DNA of 64,000 bases, from contig NC_081408.1 in assembly GCF_030272615.1 (NCBI RefSeq), forward strand, positions 608,476,173 to 608,540,172, written 5' to 3'. The DNA comes from Cryptomeria japonica (Eukaryota > Streptophyta > Pinopsida > Cupressales > Cupressaceae). Of this stretch, positions 1 through 10,016 are shown piece by piece. Under the pieces are notes generated by a model. The model had not been told where the DNA came from and searched no databases. It worked only from the letters and a program-made list of their open reading frames with translations. How positions within the stretch are numbered: the stretch's first letter is position 1; each line of letters opens with the position of its first letter. A program made the position numbers and the translations under genes.

Positions 1-576
1 ATTGTACCAACTAGAAAAGGAAAATAAGTAAGTACCAGTTATGAATCCATGCAATGTAGAGATATGGATGATGAAGATATTCTAATGGAGTTTGAAGCTC
101 TTCTTGCAAAGAGACTTCCAAATGGCACTAGAAAATATAGAGGTAAGATTCCTTTAAAATGTTTTTCCTGCAATAAGATAGGACATATAGTTGTTAACTA
201 TCCTAACAATGACAATAAGGATAAATTGGAGAGGTTTAAAAAGTATAAAGGAGGAAATAGAAGAAATTGTCTTGTTGTAGTGGATGAAGGAATTATGGAC
301 GAAGAATCTAAGGATGAAGAGAATGAGGACATAGTGTTTGTAGTTGTAAAGGAAGAAGTGTCTAACAAGAAAGCACTTGTCTCTCGCATTGACAACTCTA
401 ATGAGTGGATTATTGATAGTGGTTATTCTCACCACATGACTGGTGACCAGGAAAATTTTATGTCTCTATTAGAATATGATGGAGGTGTTGTTAGATTTGG
501 CAACAATGCACCATGCTTAGTAAAAGGAAAAGGATCCATCTCACTGAATGGAAAGAGAAGTGCAGATGATGTCTTC
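1..576 (+). pseudogene. copia-1 gag C-terminus and start of protease (decayed)
   Basis: The open stretch from about 49 encodes the end of gag and the start of the aspartic protease. A zinc knuckle near 163-205 begins CFSCNKIGH, but the last Cys is replaced by Tyr (NYP where related copies have RCP). The protease active-site block WIIDSG is present near 406, followed by YSHHMTG where copia consensus has CSHHMTG, a second Cys-to-Tyr change. Copia-A in this window has the intact equivalents. Both changes are TGT to TAT, a G-to-A transition. The frame stops at TAG 577-579 inside a block that continues as VEGLKHN in relatives. Gag packages the RNA and protease cuts the polyprotein; this copy can do neither reliably. 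Confidence 0.88.
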
Positions 577-579
577 TAG

Positions 580-1690
580 GTAGAAGGTCTTAAGCATAAC
601 CTATTGAGTTTTGCTCAGCTAAATGATAAAGAACTCATTCTGGAGTTCAAATGTGGAGTCTGCCGTATAATTGGAAAGAGTGGTGAACTTGTGGCCATTG
701 GTAAGCAGACCAGAGGTAACTTATTTTAGCTGAATGCCAAGATTAGTCGGTGTCTGATGGCGAAGTTTTATTACAGTTGGATATGGCATAGGAGACTTTG
801 TCATATGAACTTTGATAATATTGTAAAGGCTAGTAAGAGGATTTCCATTGCTGAACAAACCAAAGAATGCTTTATGCAGAGAATGTCAACTTGGGAAAAT
901 GTCTTCCTCAACATTCAAAGGTAAGTCTTTTTCAGCAGAGAACTTACTTGATCTTGTGCATACCGATTTGTGTGGTCCTATGAAAACTATAAGTATTTAG
1001 GGAGATAGGTATTTCATGATTCTTACTGATGATTTCTCAAGAATGATGTGGGTCACATTCTTGATAGACAAGTCTGAGGCATTTGGAAAGTTCAAAGCAG
1101 AGCATTAGTAGAGAAGGAAAGTGGTCAAAAGATAAAGTGTCTTATAACTAATCAAAGAGGTGAATTCACTTATGATGAATTCAACAAGTACTATGAAGAG
1201 AACGTTATCAAGAGCTAGTTATCTACCCCAAGGATACCACAACAAAATGGCATAGCAGAAAAGAATAATAGGACTGTAGTTGAAGCGGTCAGAACTATGT
1301 TGATCCAAGGAAAGATTGCTCACACTTTTTGCAAAGAAGCGGTGAGCACTACAATCTATACTATGAACCGGGTACTCATCAAGAAAGGTAAAGATAAAAC
1401 CCCTTATGAGTATTGGATGAGGAAGACTCCCACTGCAATTTATTTTAAAGTATTTGGCAGTAAGTGTTATATCAAGAGAAGTGAGCATCTGAGAAAGTTT
1501 GATGCTAAATGTGATGAAGGAATATTTCTAAGATATTCCACTAAGAGCAAAGCTCTCAAGTGCTACAAAAATAGAACATAGAAATTTGTTGAGAGTATCA
1601 ATGTTAGGGTTGATGAATCCCCTGAGGAACCTGAGGAAACCTGCAGCAAGAAAGTGGAAGATGAATTGGGTGTAGCCTTCTAGGAACTGG
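580..1690 (+). pseudogene. copia-1 integrase (decayed)
   Basis: The HHCC zinc domain is readable as WHRRLCHMNF (about 783-812) and CRECQLGK (about 880-905), but in two different frames, so there is an indel between them. The first catalytic Asp is kept (HTDLCGP, about 958). The second should lie in a TDxxGEF block but reads ITNQRGEF (about 1147), Asp to Asn. The catalytic Glu region PQQNGIAEKNN is present near 1240. In-frame TAG codons at 727, 998, 1216, 1579 and 1681 all sit where relatives have Gln. A one-base deletion near 1108 shifts the frame. The core ends in the usual FDAKCDEGIFL block near 1500. The loss of the second Asp plus the stops make this a dead copy. Confidence 0.88.
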
Positions 1691-3456
1691 TTCAAAAAGA
1701 AACAAGCAAAGACCTTACTATTCCTATACTAGTAGAAGCTGCAATAGGTGAAGAAGAAGATGGAGATGAAGAAGAAGAGGAAAAGCAAGCAAAACCAGCT
1801 AGAGCCATTCCTAGATATGTAAAACTACATCATTATCTGAAGCATATCAAAGGAGATAAAGATGCAGGGATACTCATAAGAAGAAAGGTGAAAGAGAACT
1901 CTTGCATGATTTCTAAATTTGAGCCTAAGACCACTATAGAGGCACTTACAAATGAAGATTGGATTAAGGCAATGGAAGAGGAGCTAAACTAGATAGAAAA
2001 GAATGCAGCATGGTCTTTAGTACCCAGACCAGAACACAAGAATGTCATAGGTACAAAATGGGTCTTTAGGAATAAGTTGAATGAAGAAAGCACAGTTGTA
2101 AGGGAAAAGGAAAGACTTGTATGCAAGGGATATTCTCAGGAAGAGGGAGAAGACTATGGAGAAACCTTTTCTCCTATGACTAGACTAGAAGGTGTCCGAA
2201 TGCTACTTGCATTTAGAGGATTCAAGGGATTTAAGGTATACCAGATGGATGTGAAGTCTGTATTCTTGAATGGAATCCTAGAAGAGGAAGCGTATATTGA
2301 GCAATCAGATGGGTTTGCCTTATCAGAAGATAGTAACATGGTGTGTAAATTACACAAGGTCCTGTATGGATTGAAATAAGCACCAAGGGAATGGTATGAA
2401 TGGTTACACTCTCATCTTGTGAAAATAGGATTTCAGAGAACAAGTGAGGATAGTAACATATACCTGAAATCTGAAGGTGATCAAATTCTAATCTATGAAG
2501 TATTTGTAGATGACATAATCTTTGGAGGAGATGATGAAATGAGTCATGCATTTGCAGATGAAATGAAGAAAGAGTTTGAGATGTCTCTGATTGGAGAGAT
2601 AAAGTTCTTCATTGGTTTAAAGATTCAGAAAATGAAAGAGGGTATCTTTATTACCTAGTCCAAGTATGTCAAAGAGGTATTGAAGACCTTTGGCATGGAG
2701 GAGAGTAAACAAGTTAGTACACCGATGGTGACTGACTATAAATTGACTAAGGAAGATGATTCAGCATTGGTGAATGAGATGGATTACCAGTCAATGATCG
2801 TTAAGCTACACTATGTTGTGCACAGTAGACCAGATATTGCTCATGCAGTGGGCATAATAGCTCATTTTTAGAAAATTCGAAGAGAATCCCACTTGGTAGT
2901 AGTCAAGAGGATTCTTAGATACCTGAAAAGGACTATTGACTATGGATTGTGGTATCCATACAATGGTGATTTTAATATTAAAGTGTTTACCAATGTAGAT
3001 TGGGAAGGTAATGTGGATGATGAAAAGAGCACAACTAGTGGAGCACTCTTCCTTGGTGGAAGAGTAGTCTCCTGGACAAGCAAGAAGTAGAGTTGTATTT
3101 CTCAGTCTATAGCTAAAGTAGAATATATGGTAGTATTTATGAACTGCACTCAAGCAATCTAGATGAAGCATGCATTGAATGGCTTCAAAGTACCTATATC
3201 TGAACCGATGAGTATTTTCTATGATAATACTAGTGCAATCAATATTTCCAAGAATTTGATATTCCATGCTAGAACTAAGGACATTGAGCTCAAGTATCAT
3301 TTCTTGAGAGAGAAGGTTCAAAACAAAAAGGTCATACTACAACATGTTTCCAGTAAGGATCAGCTAGTAGACATATTCACTAAGCCCTTACTAAAGACTA
3401 CATTTACCTATTTGAGAGGTGAATTAGGGGTGTTTCCCCTTCTAGAAGTAAACTAA
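1691..3456 (+). pseudogene. copia-1 reverse transcriptase and RNase H (decayed)
   Basis: The acidic linker (about 1740-1800) leads into the copia RT: EELNxIEKN, GTKWVFRNK, VYQMDVKSVFLNG (about 2237) and the catalytic FVDDIIFGG (about 2506). RNase H follows: YGLWYP, then TNVDWEGN (about 2990; related copies have TDSDWAGD, so the first catalytic Asp is Asn), KVEYMV and YDNTSAI. The end is DIFTKPL (about 3375) with a stop after LLEVN at 3456. Stops interrupt at 1990, 2377 (TAA), 2656, 2869, 3088 (Gln positions) and 3160 (probably Trp). No frameshift is obvious in this part. The copy is full length in outline but non-functional. Confidence 0.92.
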
Positions 3457-3703
3457 AGATGTGTGCTCCACATCAGTTAGGTATTACAATGACAAATCTT
3501 TCAAGATTGATGTTTTGAAGGATGCTACTCTATAGGGGGAGAAACATAGTGGAGTATGGAATCTTGTGCCACCACTTTGGCATTGTTGTCAAAGGGGGAG
3601 AAGATATATGATAGGGGAGAAGACATCTAATGAAGATATTTTAGATGCACTGGTCTATGATGTTTTTTGTTGCAATGCTACATTGAGTATTGCCATCAAT
3701 GCT
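3457..3703 (+). other. copia-1 3' untranslated region
   Basis: No coding is seen. The segment holds repeated PPT-like purine runs (GGGGGAGAA near 3535 and 3594) and two copies of the palindrome-like motif TTGNCAT-NN-ATGNCAA (3577-3592, 3690-3705), each followed directly by an AAAGGGGGAG or AAGGGGG run. Confidence 0.75.
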
Positions 3704-3715
3704 AAAGGGGGAGAT
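3704..3715 (+). promoter_or_regulatory. copia-1 polypurine tract
   Basis: AAAGGGGGAGAT lies immediately before the TGTTAGC that opens the 3' LTR. This is the expected position of the plus-strand primer. Confidence 0.9.
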
Positions 3716-4454
3716 TGTTAGCATATGATGAAGCGGTCACAAAGTATGTTGTCATTGATGTCAATATGTGCTCAAGCAGGTACATCAGTATGCACCAGTA
3801 TAAAGAGATGTAGTGAACCAATGTCAGGGTTTCACTAAGTGTGACTACTAGTTGGTAGTCTTGGCTCTAGGGTTTTCAGTTTGGCAATCTAGCTTGTGTG
3901 ATGCAAATGCAAGTAGCATCCTAGTTGAACCTAGCTGATAAGGTGTGGTAAAGCAAGAAACATCTTAGTATGTCATAGTGTGTTGAGAGACTATGTGTGA
4001 AAGGGAGAGAAAGATAACAGAGAGTTATTTGATTCTAGAGTTGCAGAATTCATTTGCAACAAGAAGCCTTAATTGTATTTGAATAGTATTTTAATATACA
4101 TACCCAAGTTGAAGATTGGTGCAGGGGTTGGTGCTCCTTGGGTTGGTGCCCTAAAAGTGCAAGGGTTGGTGCCCAAAATATTTGTAAGTCTGTGTTTTAC
4201 CTGTGAGGTTGGATTGGAGTAGTAGTCTCGAGTAGCTCTTCTCACCGAGGTTTTTCCCATATTGGGTTTTCCTCATAAATCTAGTGTTGTGAATTTCTTG
4301 TGTGTGAATGATATTTTTGGTTTTCTCTCTTGCATTACTATCATGACTATTTAGTGGTTAAATAAATAGTTGATTGTCTAAAGTTAGATTGGTAAGAGGA
4401 AAGATTTAGGAACCACTGATTCACCCCCTTCTCAGTGGTATTCTATGTTCAACA
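3716..4454 (+). repeat. copia-1 3' LTR
   Basis: The 739-bp LTR runs from TGTTAGCATATG to GTTCAACA, with TG...CA ends. It follows the PPT directly. Beyond it, minus-strand gag of chromovirus-2 resumes. It holds the TTGTCATTGATGTCAA motif at 3749-3764 and the U5 hairpin at 4412-4439. Its 5' partner is outside the window. Confidence 0.88.
4412..4439 (+). other. U5 hairpin of copia-1 LTR
   Basis: The arms ACCACTGA (4412-4419) and TCAGTGGT (4432-4439) are perfectly complementary over 8 bp around the loop TTCACCCCCTTC. It ends 15 nt before the LTR 3' end. It is one of twelve related hairpins in this window. Confidence 0.7.
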
Positions 4455-4633
4455 TCTTCTTCCTCAGATTCTGAGCCAACATGCTTCCCAACCTGATCCT
4501 TCTTCAACTTTGCTAGTTCTGCTTCCATCCTTTTGTTATTGGCTATTTGGTCCCTCACTATCCTAGCCAATTCTACATTGGTGACTCTAGAGGGTATCTC
4601 ATCTTCACTTTGTCCCTTTGTTCGATCTCCCAT
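4455..4633 (-). pseudogene. chromovirus-2 gag N-terminus (truncated)
   Basis: About 60 residues start at ATG 4633: MGDRTKGQSEDEIPSR, VTNVELARIV, then a charged helical stretch and SESEEEDV. The last 10 or so residues of the open frame (4421-4454) are read-through into the copia-1 LTR and are not gag. The ATG lies about 30 nt after the primer site, like the start of chromovirus-3 gag. The region is likely a coiled coil; no enzymatic motif is expected here. Confidence 0.7.
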
Positions 4634-4662
4634 GGTTCAAACTCTTCCCAAGTTCTTCTAGA

Positions 4663-4674
4663 GCTCTGATACCA
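4663..4674 (-). promoter_or_regulatory. chromovirus-2 primer binding site
   Basis: The minus strand reads TGGTATCAGAGC, a full match to the usual tRNA-iMet-type plant PBS, 3 nt after the LTR end. Confidence 0.88.
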
Positions 4675-4677
4675 CCT

Positions 4678-6164
4678 GATGTAGAGGTCTTCAATAGTAG
4701 TGTGGCAAACCCCCCACACAGTCTCTCACCTTTCACTCTCACAATCTCAAGCCTATGATGGCCTCAACTCATACCAAAACCAAAAATTGAACTTTATCCC
4801 TCACAAGGGCTAGAAAACACCTTCACTATGCCCTTAGGGTCTCACAAGACCTTCCACAACCTTCTTATCATTGATGGCAACAAGAGTCAACAGGTTCAAC
4901 CAGCAATATACTTCACCTATTTTCCATAGACTTCACCTACCGGCACCAATAGATACAACAAGGCTCATTCACACTGACATCCAGTTTACATTGGTAAAAG
5001 TTATACCAATAAATTATAATTGTAGTTTCACATACCCTTTTAGAACTTCTCTCAGACTCCAAAGAACCAGATCCCAAACTTGCTCTGGCATTCCTAGACA
5101 CCTACTTGGGTCATAGACCTAGTTGATCAGATTAGGCCTGGGTTACAAAGAAAGTGTATAAAAAATTGGACCACAAGGAAGATCCAAAGCTTCAAAGGGA
5201 TTGTCTAATGTCTGAATGTACCTATTCAACCATCTAACTCCTTCTTCTAGTGTCTAGTATCATGCAATCCATCAATTCTTGACTGTACTAGTCTAAACCC
5301 TTACAAAGTTTAGGCTAGGGCTTGGTGGTAAAAATACCAATCCAACTCCCCTGATCTTGCCCCTTTGTAATATCATAATAAACCCCCCTAACTCACATCC
5401 TACCGAAGGCCATTGAGAGCCAATTACTATACTGCAAGTTAGGGCCTCATCTTTGCAACACCCTAGGGAAATTAAGGGTTTTCAGACCTGTAGAAGCAAA
5501 TTGTTGATATCTCCTCCCAAACACCACTTCAAGGGATCAGACTAGATTCCTATGACATACTTATTTAGTGTTCTACTATTCCAAACCAATTTTTTACAAA
5601 ATAATTCAACATTTTGTACGAACAGTACAAAAAAGTAACAGAATTCAAGCAAAATTAGATTTGTTTCGTTTCATATTGTCTACCAAACTTCTCCAAATCA
5701 TGTTGTGCCTTCAATCAACCTTTCTTATCAGTTTTAAAAGCACAAATAGGCTCCTCTCAATGACCAAAACCAACTTTGAAATGGGTGTGACTACTGGAAA
5801 GAGGTTACAATCAAACTGGTAACTTCTCAAAAGTTGCTTTGAGAACAATGGCAACTTTTGCAACTTTGAATTTCTAAGCACCTAAACCTTACCAAACATA
5901 TCTAAGGACATCATTAACCTTTAAAACACTTAAGACAACATTCTAGGCTCATAAAGACAAAATTTCATGATTGAAGCCCACATGGCCTAATAGACCTCTA
6001 GGCTTATATGTGCACTTGAGAGGCTATTGACCACACAAAGGCATTTTATTACATCTAGGTTGATCCTTGAGATCCAACCTATTATGACAACATAAGAAAA
6101 CACAAAACAAACACTAGACACCCCTAATGGCATGAAACACCATGAAATGAAGAGGTGCCCTACA
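4678..6164 (-). repeat. chromovirus-2 5' LTR
   Basis: The inferred LTR runs on the plus strand from TGATGTAGAGG (next to the PBS) to GGTGCCCTACA at 6164, about 1,487 bp. The right edge is placed by analogy with chromovirus-3, whose LTR ends GGTGCTCCTACA and has a similar length. No gene is seen inside. Short open frames at 4871-5116 and 5568-5822 lack any family signal. The right edge is the less certain one. Confidence 0.65.
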
Positions 6165-6356
6165 CCATTAGCTTACCTCATCAATAGATCTATGATCTCT
6201 TTGGAAGCCACACCTTACTTTAGATCACACATATCTTAGACTTAAATTTTTGGACATTTCAAGACAACCCTAGATTCAATCCATCTCGTACTCGTTCTTG
6301 ATCTTCCATAGTCTTCACATTTTCTGCCACCTCTCATTTTAGCCAAGGTTCAGTTC
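6165..6356 (+). other. gypsy-G leader, non-coding
   Basis: No gene is seen. The segment is AT-rich and pyrimidine-biased and leads to the gag ATG at 6357. It is assigned to gypsy-G by position only. Confidence 0.45.
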
Positions 6357-6864
6357 ATGGTTGAAACCCATTCACAAAGGTCTATAAGAGAAGCCGAGGA
6401 AGCTCTAAGATCTCTCAACATGAGTAACTATGAGATTGATGGAGATGAATTTTACAACCCATTTGAAAGTCATAGTAATATTCCAGACAATGACAATGAG
6501 AACAACAATGACAATGACAATGCATCTATCACTTCTGTAAACATTGAAGATACTATCATGGAACCAAGATTCATGGAACCAAGACTCAATAGATTGATTG
6601 AGGAAATTATGAGAAGATATAGACAATAATATTTTCAAGTCATAGCACAAAATGGGATGAATCTAGCTCATGACTTTGATGTATCAAAAATTTTAGAAGA
6701 GGGTCCTAATCAAGTGGTTAAAACAAATGCAAATCCTAGAAATTATAATGGTGGTAACATAAGAGAAAATTTTATGCTTGTGTTACCCCCATCCTTATTT
6801 CAAAAACTAGAAGTTCCCAACACCCATACTCACACGAAATTTGCTAGGAACTCTCATGAATTTA
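6357..6864 (+). pseudogene. gypsy-G gag, N-terminal part
   Basis: The frame opens with MVETHSQRSIREAEEALRSL and continues through an Asp/Asn-rich run (6485-6525, tandem GACAAT codons) to a TAA at 6627-6629. It resumes in the same frame as YFQVIAQNGMNLAHDF and reaches HEFM at 6864, where chromovirus-3 begins. The TAA sits after RQ and is probably a decayed CAA. This is the poorly conserved gag head seen in large plant gypsy elements; the capsid part follows at 22223. Confidence 0.72.
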
Positions 6865-7984
6865 TGGGACTGGGTATGGGATAGACTAGCCTAGTCTATG
6901 CTCTTTGATGCTCTCCTTGGATCACCAGGTGTTCCAACCACACCCTAGGGTCTCTAGGACTTCCCTTTCTTGTGGAATCCCCTAACCTTGCCCAATCCAC
7001 CCACCAACAACATGTGATTCTTCTCCTAAGGTCTCACCTACTTACAAGCTTCAAAAACCCTCACATAGGCTAATAAGGGTTTACCTCTTCCTACACCTTC
7101 TCAGGTCCTAGCAAGGATAGGGCAGGTCTTTGAAATAGTTCTCCATCCATTCATGTGCCCCAAAGAGGTTTTGACCTTCCTATTTGTTACCGGTCTCACT
7201 ATTTTGTTTCTTTCCTACAAAATAGGGCTACAAGGAATGTGCCCAATTAGGCCTCCATTCCAGACTTTTAGGGCTCCCTCTTGCAAACGATGCCCAGACT
7301 TGTGAAACTTCCCAAAGGGACTATTATTCATTTGGAAAAGGCTCAAATATTTTCCTTTTTTTGGGCCTCCAAGTGTTCGTACACTACCCTAGGTGAATTT
7401 AGGGGTTTTTGAGGGTTTTTATGAGGGTTTTTAGGCCTACTAGGGTCATAGTGATGGTTTGTTGTCTTCACCACCTTGTCTGGATTGGTGGAAGCTACTC
7501 CTTCTCACCAATTCTAGTCCACATACCCCTCTACAAATCCTCCAAATTATGCCTCCTTCCTTGTCCTACCTTGCTCTCATGGACCTCTACAACCTCAACC
7601 CTTCCTAGCCGGGCACAGTCCAGTCTTGCCTAGGAGTGGGTCTTTGAAAAGATTTCCTGCATCTTCAAGGGCCCTACTTCCTCTGAGATACTATACAGGG
7701 TCTACACTCCTATTCCCCATGGTTTCATGGTGTTTCCACAATGGGGATAGGAGTTGTCAACCCATTTACACAAAACAGTCCAAAACTGGACAGTAAAGAA
7801 GAAATTTGCAAAGTATTTACAAACACACCAAAAATTGCACAACAACCTAACCTAAATGCTCAAAATGAAATTATAAACACAATACAAGACTCTCAACATA
7901 TTTTAGTCTTCCAAACAATCCATTGTCAATCTTTTAATGCTCCATTTGTGCCGACTGGCAACAAAAACACAGTCACAGTCAAGG
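6865..7984 (-). repeat. chromovirus-3 3' LTR, outer part
   Basis: This is near-identical to 20990-22108 by eye (a few percent difference), including shared blocks such as GGATAGACTAGCCTA and CACCAGGTGTTCCAACC. It opens TGGGACT where the sister LTR has TGCGACT. The insertion of element-4 after 7984 interrupts it; the last five bases, CAAGG, form the target copy. Open frames such as 7409-7633 are LTR noise. Confidence 0.88.
7980..7984. repeat. target site duplication of element-4, left copy
   Basis: CAAGG directly precedes the TGTAAAGCGG end of element-4. The same five bases follow the other end at 15861-15865. The uninterrupted sister LTR of chromovirus-3 has a single GTCAAGGTTTTTACC at about 22104. 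Confidence 0.95.
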
Positions 7985-9235
7985 TGTAAAGCGGAAAAAT
8001 CGAACCCTAGTCGTTCTCCCCTCCCCAACTCCAAGGAGAGAGAAGGGAGAGTCACTAGGGTTGATGGTTTACACTTAGGAGAGAATTTACATTCAGAAGA
8101 GGGGTTGAAACCCACAAGATCCAATCCTATGCAATGTAAGATTGGATTCTAAATGAGTTTCAAGGGTTAAGACATCAAGGATACCCTCTTTTGTAAAGAA
8201 TGTAGATAGAAGGATTAAGCTAGGGATGCATGCAAAGTAGGAAAGATTCACTTATAAATAGAGATAGGAATATGATATGAAGCTACGGACCTAGAATTAG
8301 TAGTAAAATGTCAAGACGGTGTTGTTCTGCAAATTTGAGTGAAAGTTGACGGGACGATGGCGCCCGGCGTGCACACGGTCCTCCGAAAAACCCACGAAAC
8401 GAAGGGGGATCTATTCGTCTCTGCACAAGGATTCCAGATCTTCAATTATAGACGTGTACCTACAACCTACACATAGAAAAGAGAGGATGATTGGGGGGTT
8501 AGGGATGAGGGGTTTGCCTTTAGGTCAAACCCCGATTTTGGAATTAACCAAGAAATGAGAAATGTTGTAAATGTAATGTAAAACAAGTACTAATACCTTG
8601 TTGTAAGGATGTTTGTATCCTTATATGCAAAGGTATAGATGTTGTTGTATGTTGTATGTTGTATGTGGTAGTATGTGATCTCCTCTTCAATGGTTGAATC
8701 CTTGTCTTGAATGCAACACTTAGCCTTGAATGGAGACTTAGAATGATCAATTGCTTGAAGGAATGCTTGAATGCTTGAATGCTTGAATGTTTGAATATCG
8801 TTTCTGCCTTTTTCCATCTTACCAAAATGGGAGAGGAAATGTAGTTTATATACTTGTCAATTAGGGTTGATAGACTGATTTTCTCGACCTTAGGCCGACC
8901 AGGAAATGTTATTTTCCAATTTGCAAACTTAAAGACCCGATGCCCAAAAGAGACCGGGCCCAAAATAGGGCCAGGGACCAGGGCACTGGGCACCATGGTC
9001 CTGGGGGACCAGGGTGCTGGGCACCCTAGTCCTGAAGGACTAGGGCGCTGGGCGCTCTGGTCCCACCTCCTGAGACAGCAAGGTGCAAGGAGGATCAGGC
9101 CAGGGTGCTGGAAAAATGCAGTTTTTGATGTCATGAACAAGTTTCGGGGTCTCCATTCAGGTTCCGTGTTGCATCGCCATCGTGAAGACCCAAATGCAGT
9201 CGAAATTGCAAGTGTCGCAATTTTAGGATGCTACA
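7985..9235 (-). repeat. element-4 3' LTR
   Basis: It runs TGTAAAGCGG...GATGCTACA on the plus strand, 1251 bp. It has one 7-bp TTGTATG unit fewer than the other LTR (near 8645), which explains the length difference. It contains 9-bp GAATGCTTG repeats (8760-8798), one copy of the 33-nt GC-rich motif (8351-8383) and three GC-rich tandem hairpins (8974-9064). Open frames here (for example 8854-9240) come from GC-rich non-coding sequence. Confidence 0.93.
8974..9064. repeat. three tandem GC-rich hairpin units in element-4 3' LTR
   Basis: Three units of about 30 bp follow one another (from 8974, 9003 and 9033). Each has the form GGACYAGGGYRCTGGGC then a complementary half. In the middle unit GGACCAGGGTGC pairs with GCACCCTAGTCC with one mismatch across a TGG loop. 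The same array is in the other LTR at about 15598-15690. Confidence 0.8.
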
Positions 9236-9250
9236 TTTAGCCCCCACTTT
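9236..9250 (-). promoter_or_regulatory. element-4 polypurine tract
   Basis: The minus strand reads AAAGTGGGGGCTAAA, ending exactly at the TG that opens the 3' LTR. Confidence 0.88.
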
Positions 9251-10016
9251 AGCGGGAGTATAAGCATACGCCAATACTTCCGGTAAAGTACAAGGAAACA
9301 ACATTGAAAAACTTTCACCACGTCAAGGAGGCAAGATACACCAAGCCCCCAGTGGACTAAGGATCTTACGACTTCGATTGACAAAGTAAAAGGGAAGATC
9401 ACGAGGGAGAACCATGACTGTCAGTAGTAAGGTTCCCTCACTATGAGTCATGCAAGAAAGATATCAAAATTTTCAAGGCAAAGCTAAATTTGTCAAGAAA
9501 TTTTCAAGTATCTTGAAAAGATATGAACAAGGTGTATGCTCCCCTACGTTAAAGCGATCGTACACGCCTCACCGGGGGTGATTGCTTTAAGGTAGTGATA
9601 CATATAAGAATGAGAAAGGAGCACGTTATCACAAGTATTTAGCCCCCAAGTGTGAGATAAGCCCAAGGATAATAGACACAAAACACAAAGCACAAGGTGA
9701 CTTCTCTTTCCTTGGGGTCAGTATGCTGTATGATAATTCATGTATATCATATGTATGTATGCATAATTGTTCTTCATTCCCCAATCAAGGAAGGTCACCT
9801 AGAAGAAGGGAACACATGTGTCTTTTGAGTCAACATGAGAGAGATCGAGAGATCTCAATGCTTTGCATCGTCCTCAAGTAGACAACACTAGGGACAAAAA
9901 ATAGAAGAATGAGAATAACACATAGAAGAAGTAACACAAGAGAGGAGGGGAGAATCTGCTATGCTAATGAACTAGTCTAGCACGTCATCTACCCCCCGAT
10001 CTTGCTGATCAATATT
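9251..10016 (-). other. element-4 3' untranslated region
   Basis: No coding is seen. This stretch lies between the gag-protease stop and the PPT, where pol would lie in a full gypsy element. It holds an imperfect inverted repeat, CTACGTTAAAGCGAT (9544-9558) against ATTGCTTTAAGGTAG (9581-9595), with a GC-rich spacer. Confidence 0.75.

Larger units (their letters stand above)
1..4454 (+). mobile_element. Copia-1, Ty1/copia LTR retrotransposon, 3' part
   Basis: This is the 3' part of a plus-strand copia element whose left end lies outside the window. The order is gag end, protease, integrase, RT, RNase H, polypurine tract, LTR, which is the copia order. The coding part is broken by about a dozen in-frame stops and at least two frameshifts, so it is dead. 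It sits in the gag of chromovirus-2, because that gag reading (minus strand) resumes at 4455. The expected 5-bp target copy would be TCTTC at 4455-4459, but the left flank is not available to test it. Confidence 0.93.
4455..6164 (-). mobile_element. Chromovirus-2 remnant (Ty3/gypsy): gag start, PBS, 5' LTR
   Basis: Read on the minus strand, this is the first 1.7 kb of a gypsy element: 5' LTR (6164 to 4678), primer site, then the first 60 codons of gag, cut by copia-1. Its gag start matches chromovirus-3 of this window in sense (VTNVELAR against VTNAELAR), so it is probably a relative. The rest of the element would lie left of the window. It borders gypsy-G at 6165. Confidence 0.78.

Noticed and set aside
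2806-3321. 171-codon minus-strand frame in copia-1
   Set aside because: It is antisense to the RNase H coding sequence, which has clear conserved blocks on the plus strand.
8760-8798. CRISPR-like or satellite array of GAATGCTTG units
   Set aside because: Only four or so 9-bp units lie inside an LTR with no spacers; it is a simple tandem repeat.
8854-9240. 128-residue plus-strand frame in the element-4 LTR (and the copy at 15479-15892)
   Set aside because: It comes from GC-rich non-coding LTR sequence that includes the hairpin array; it lies in both LTRs and shows no protein family signal.
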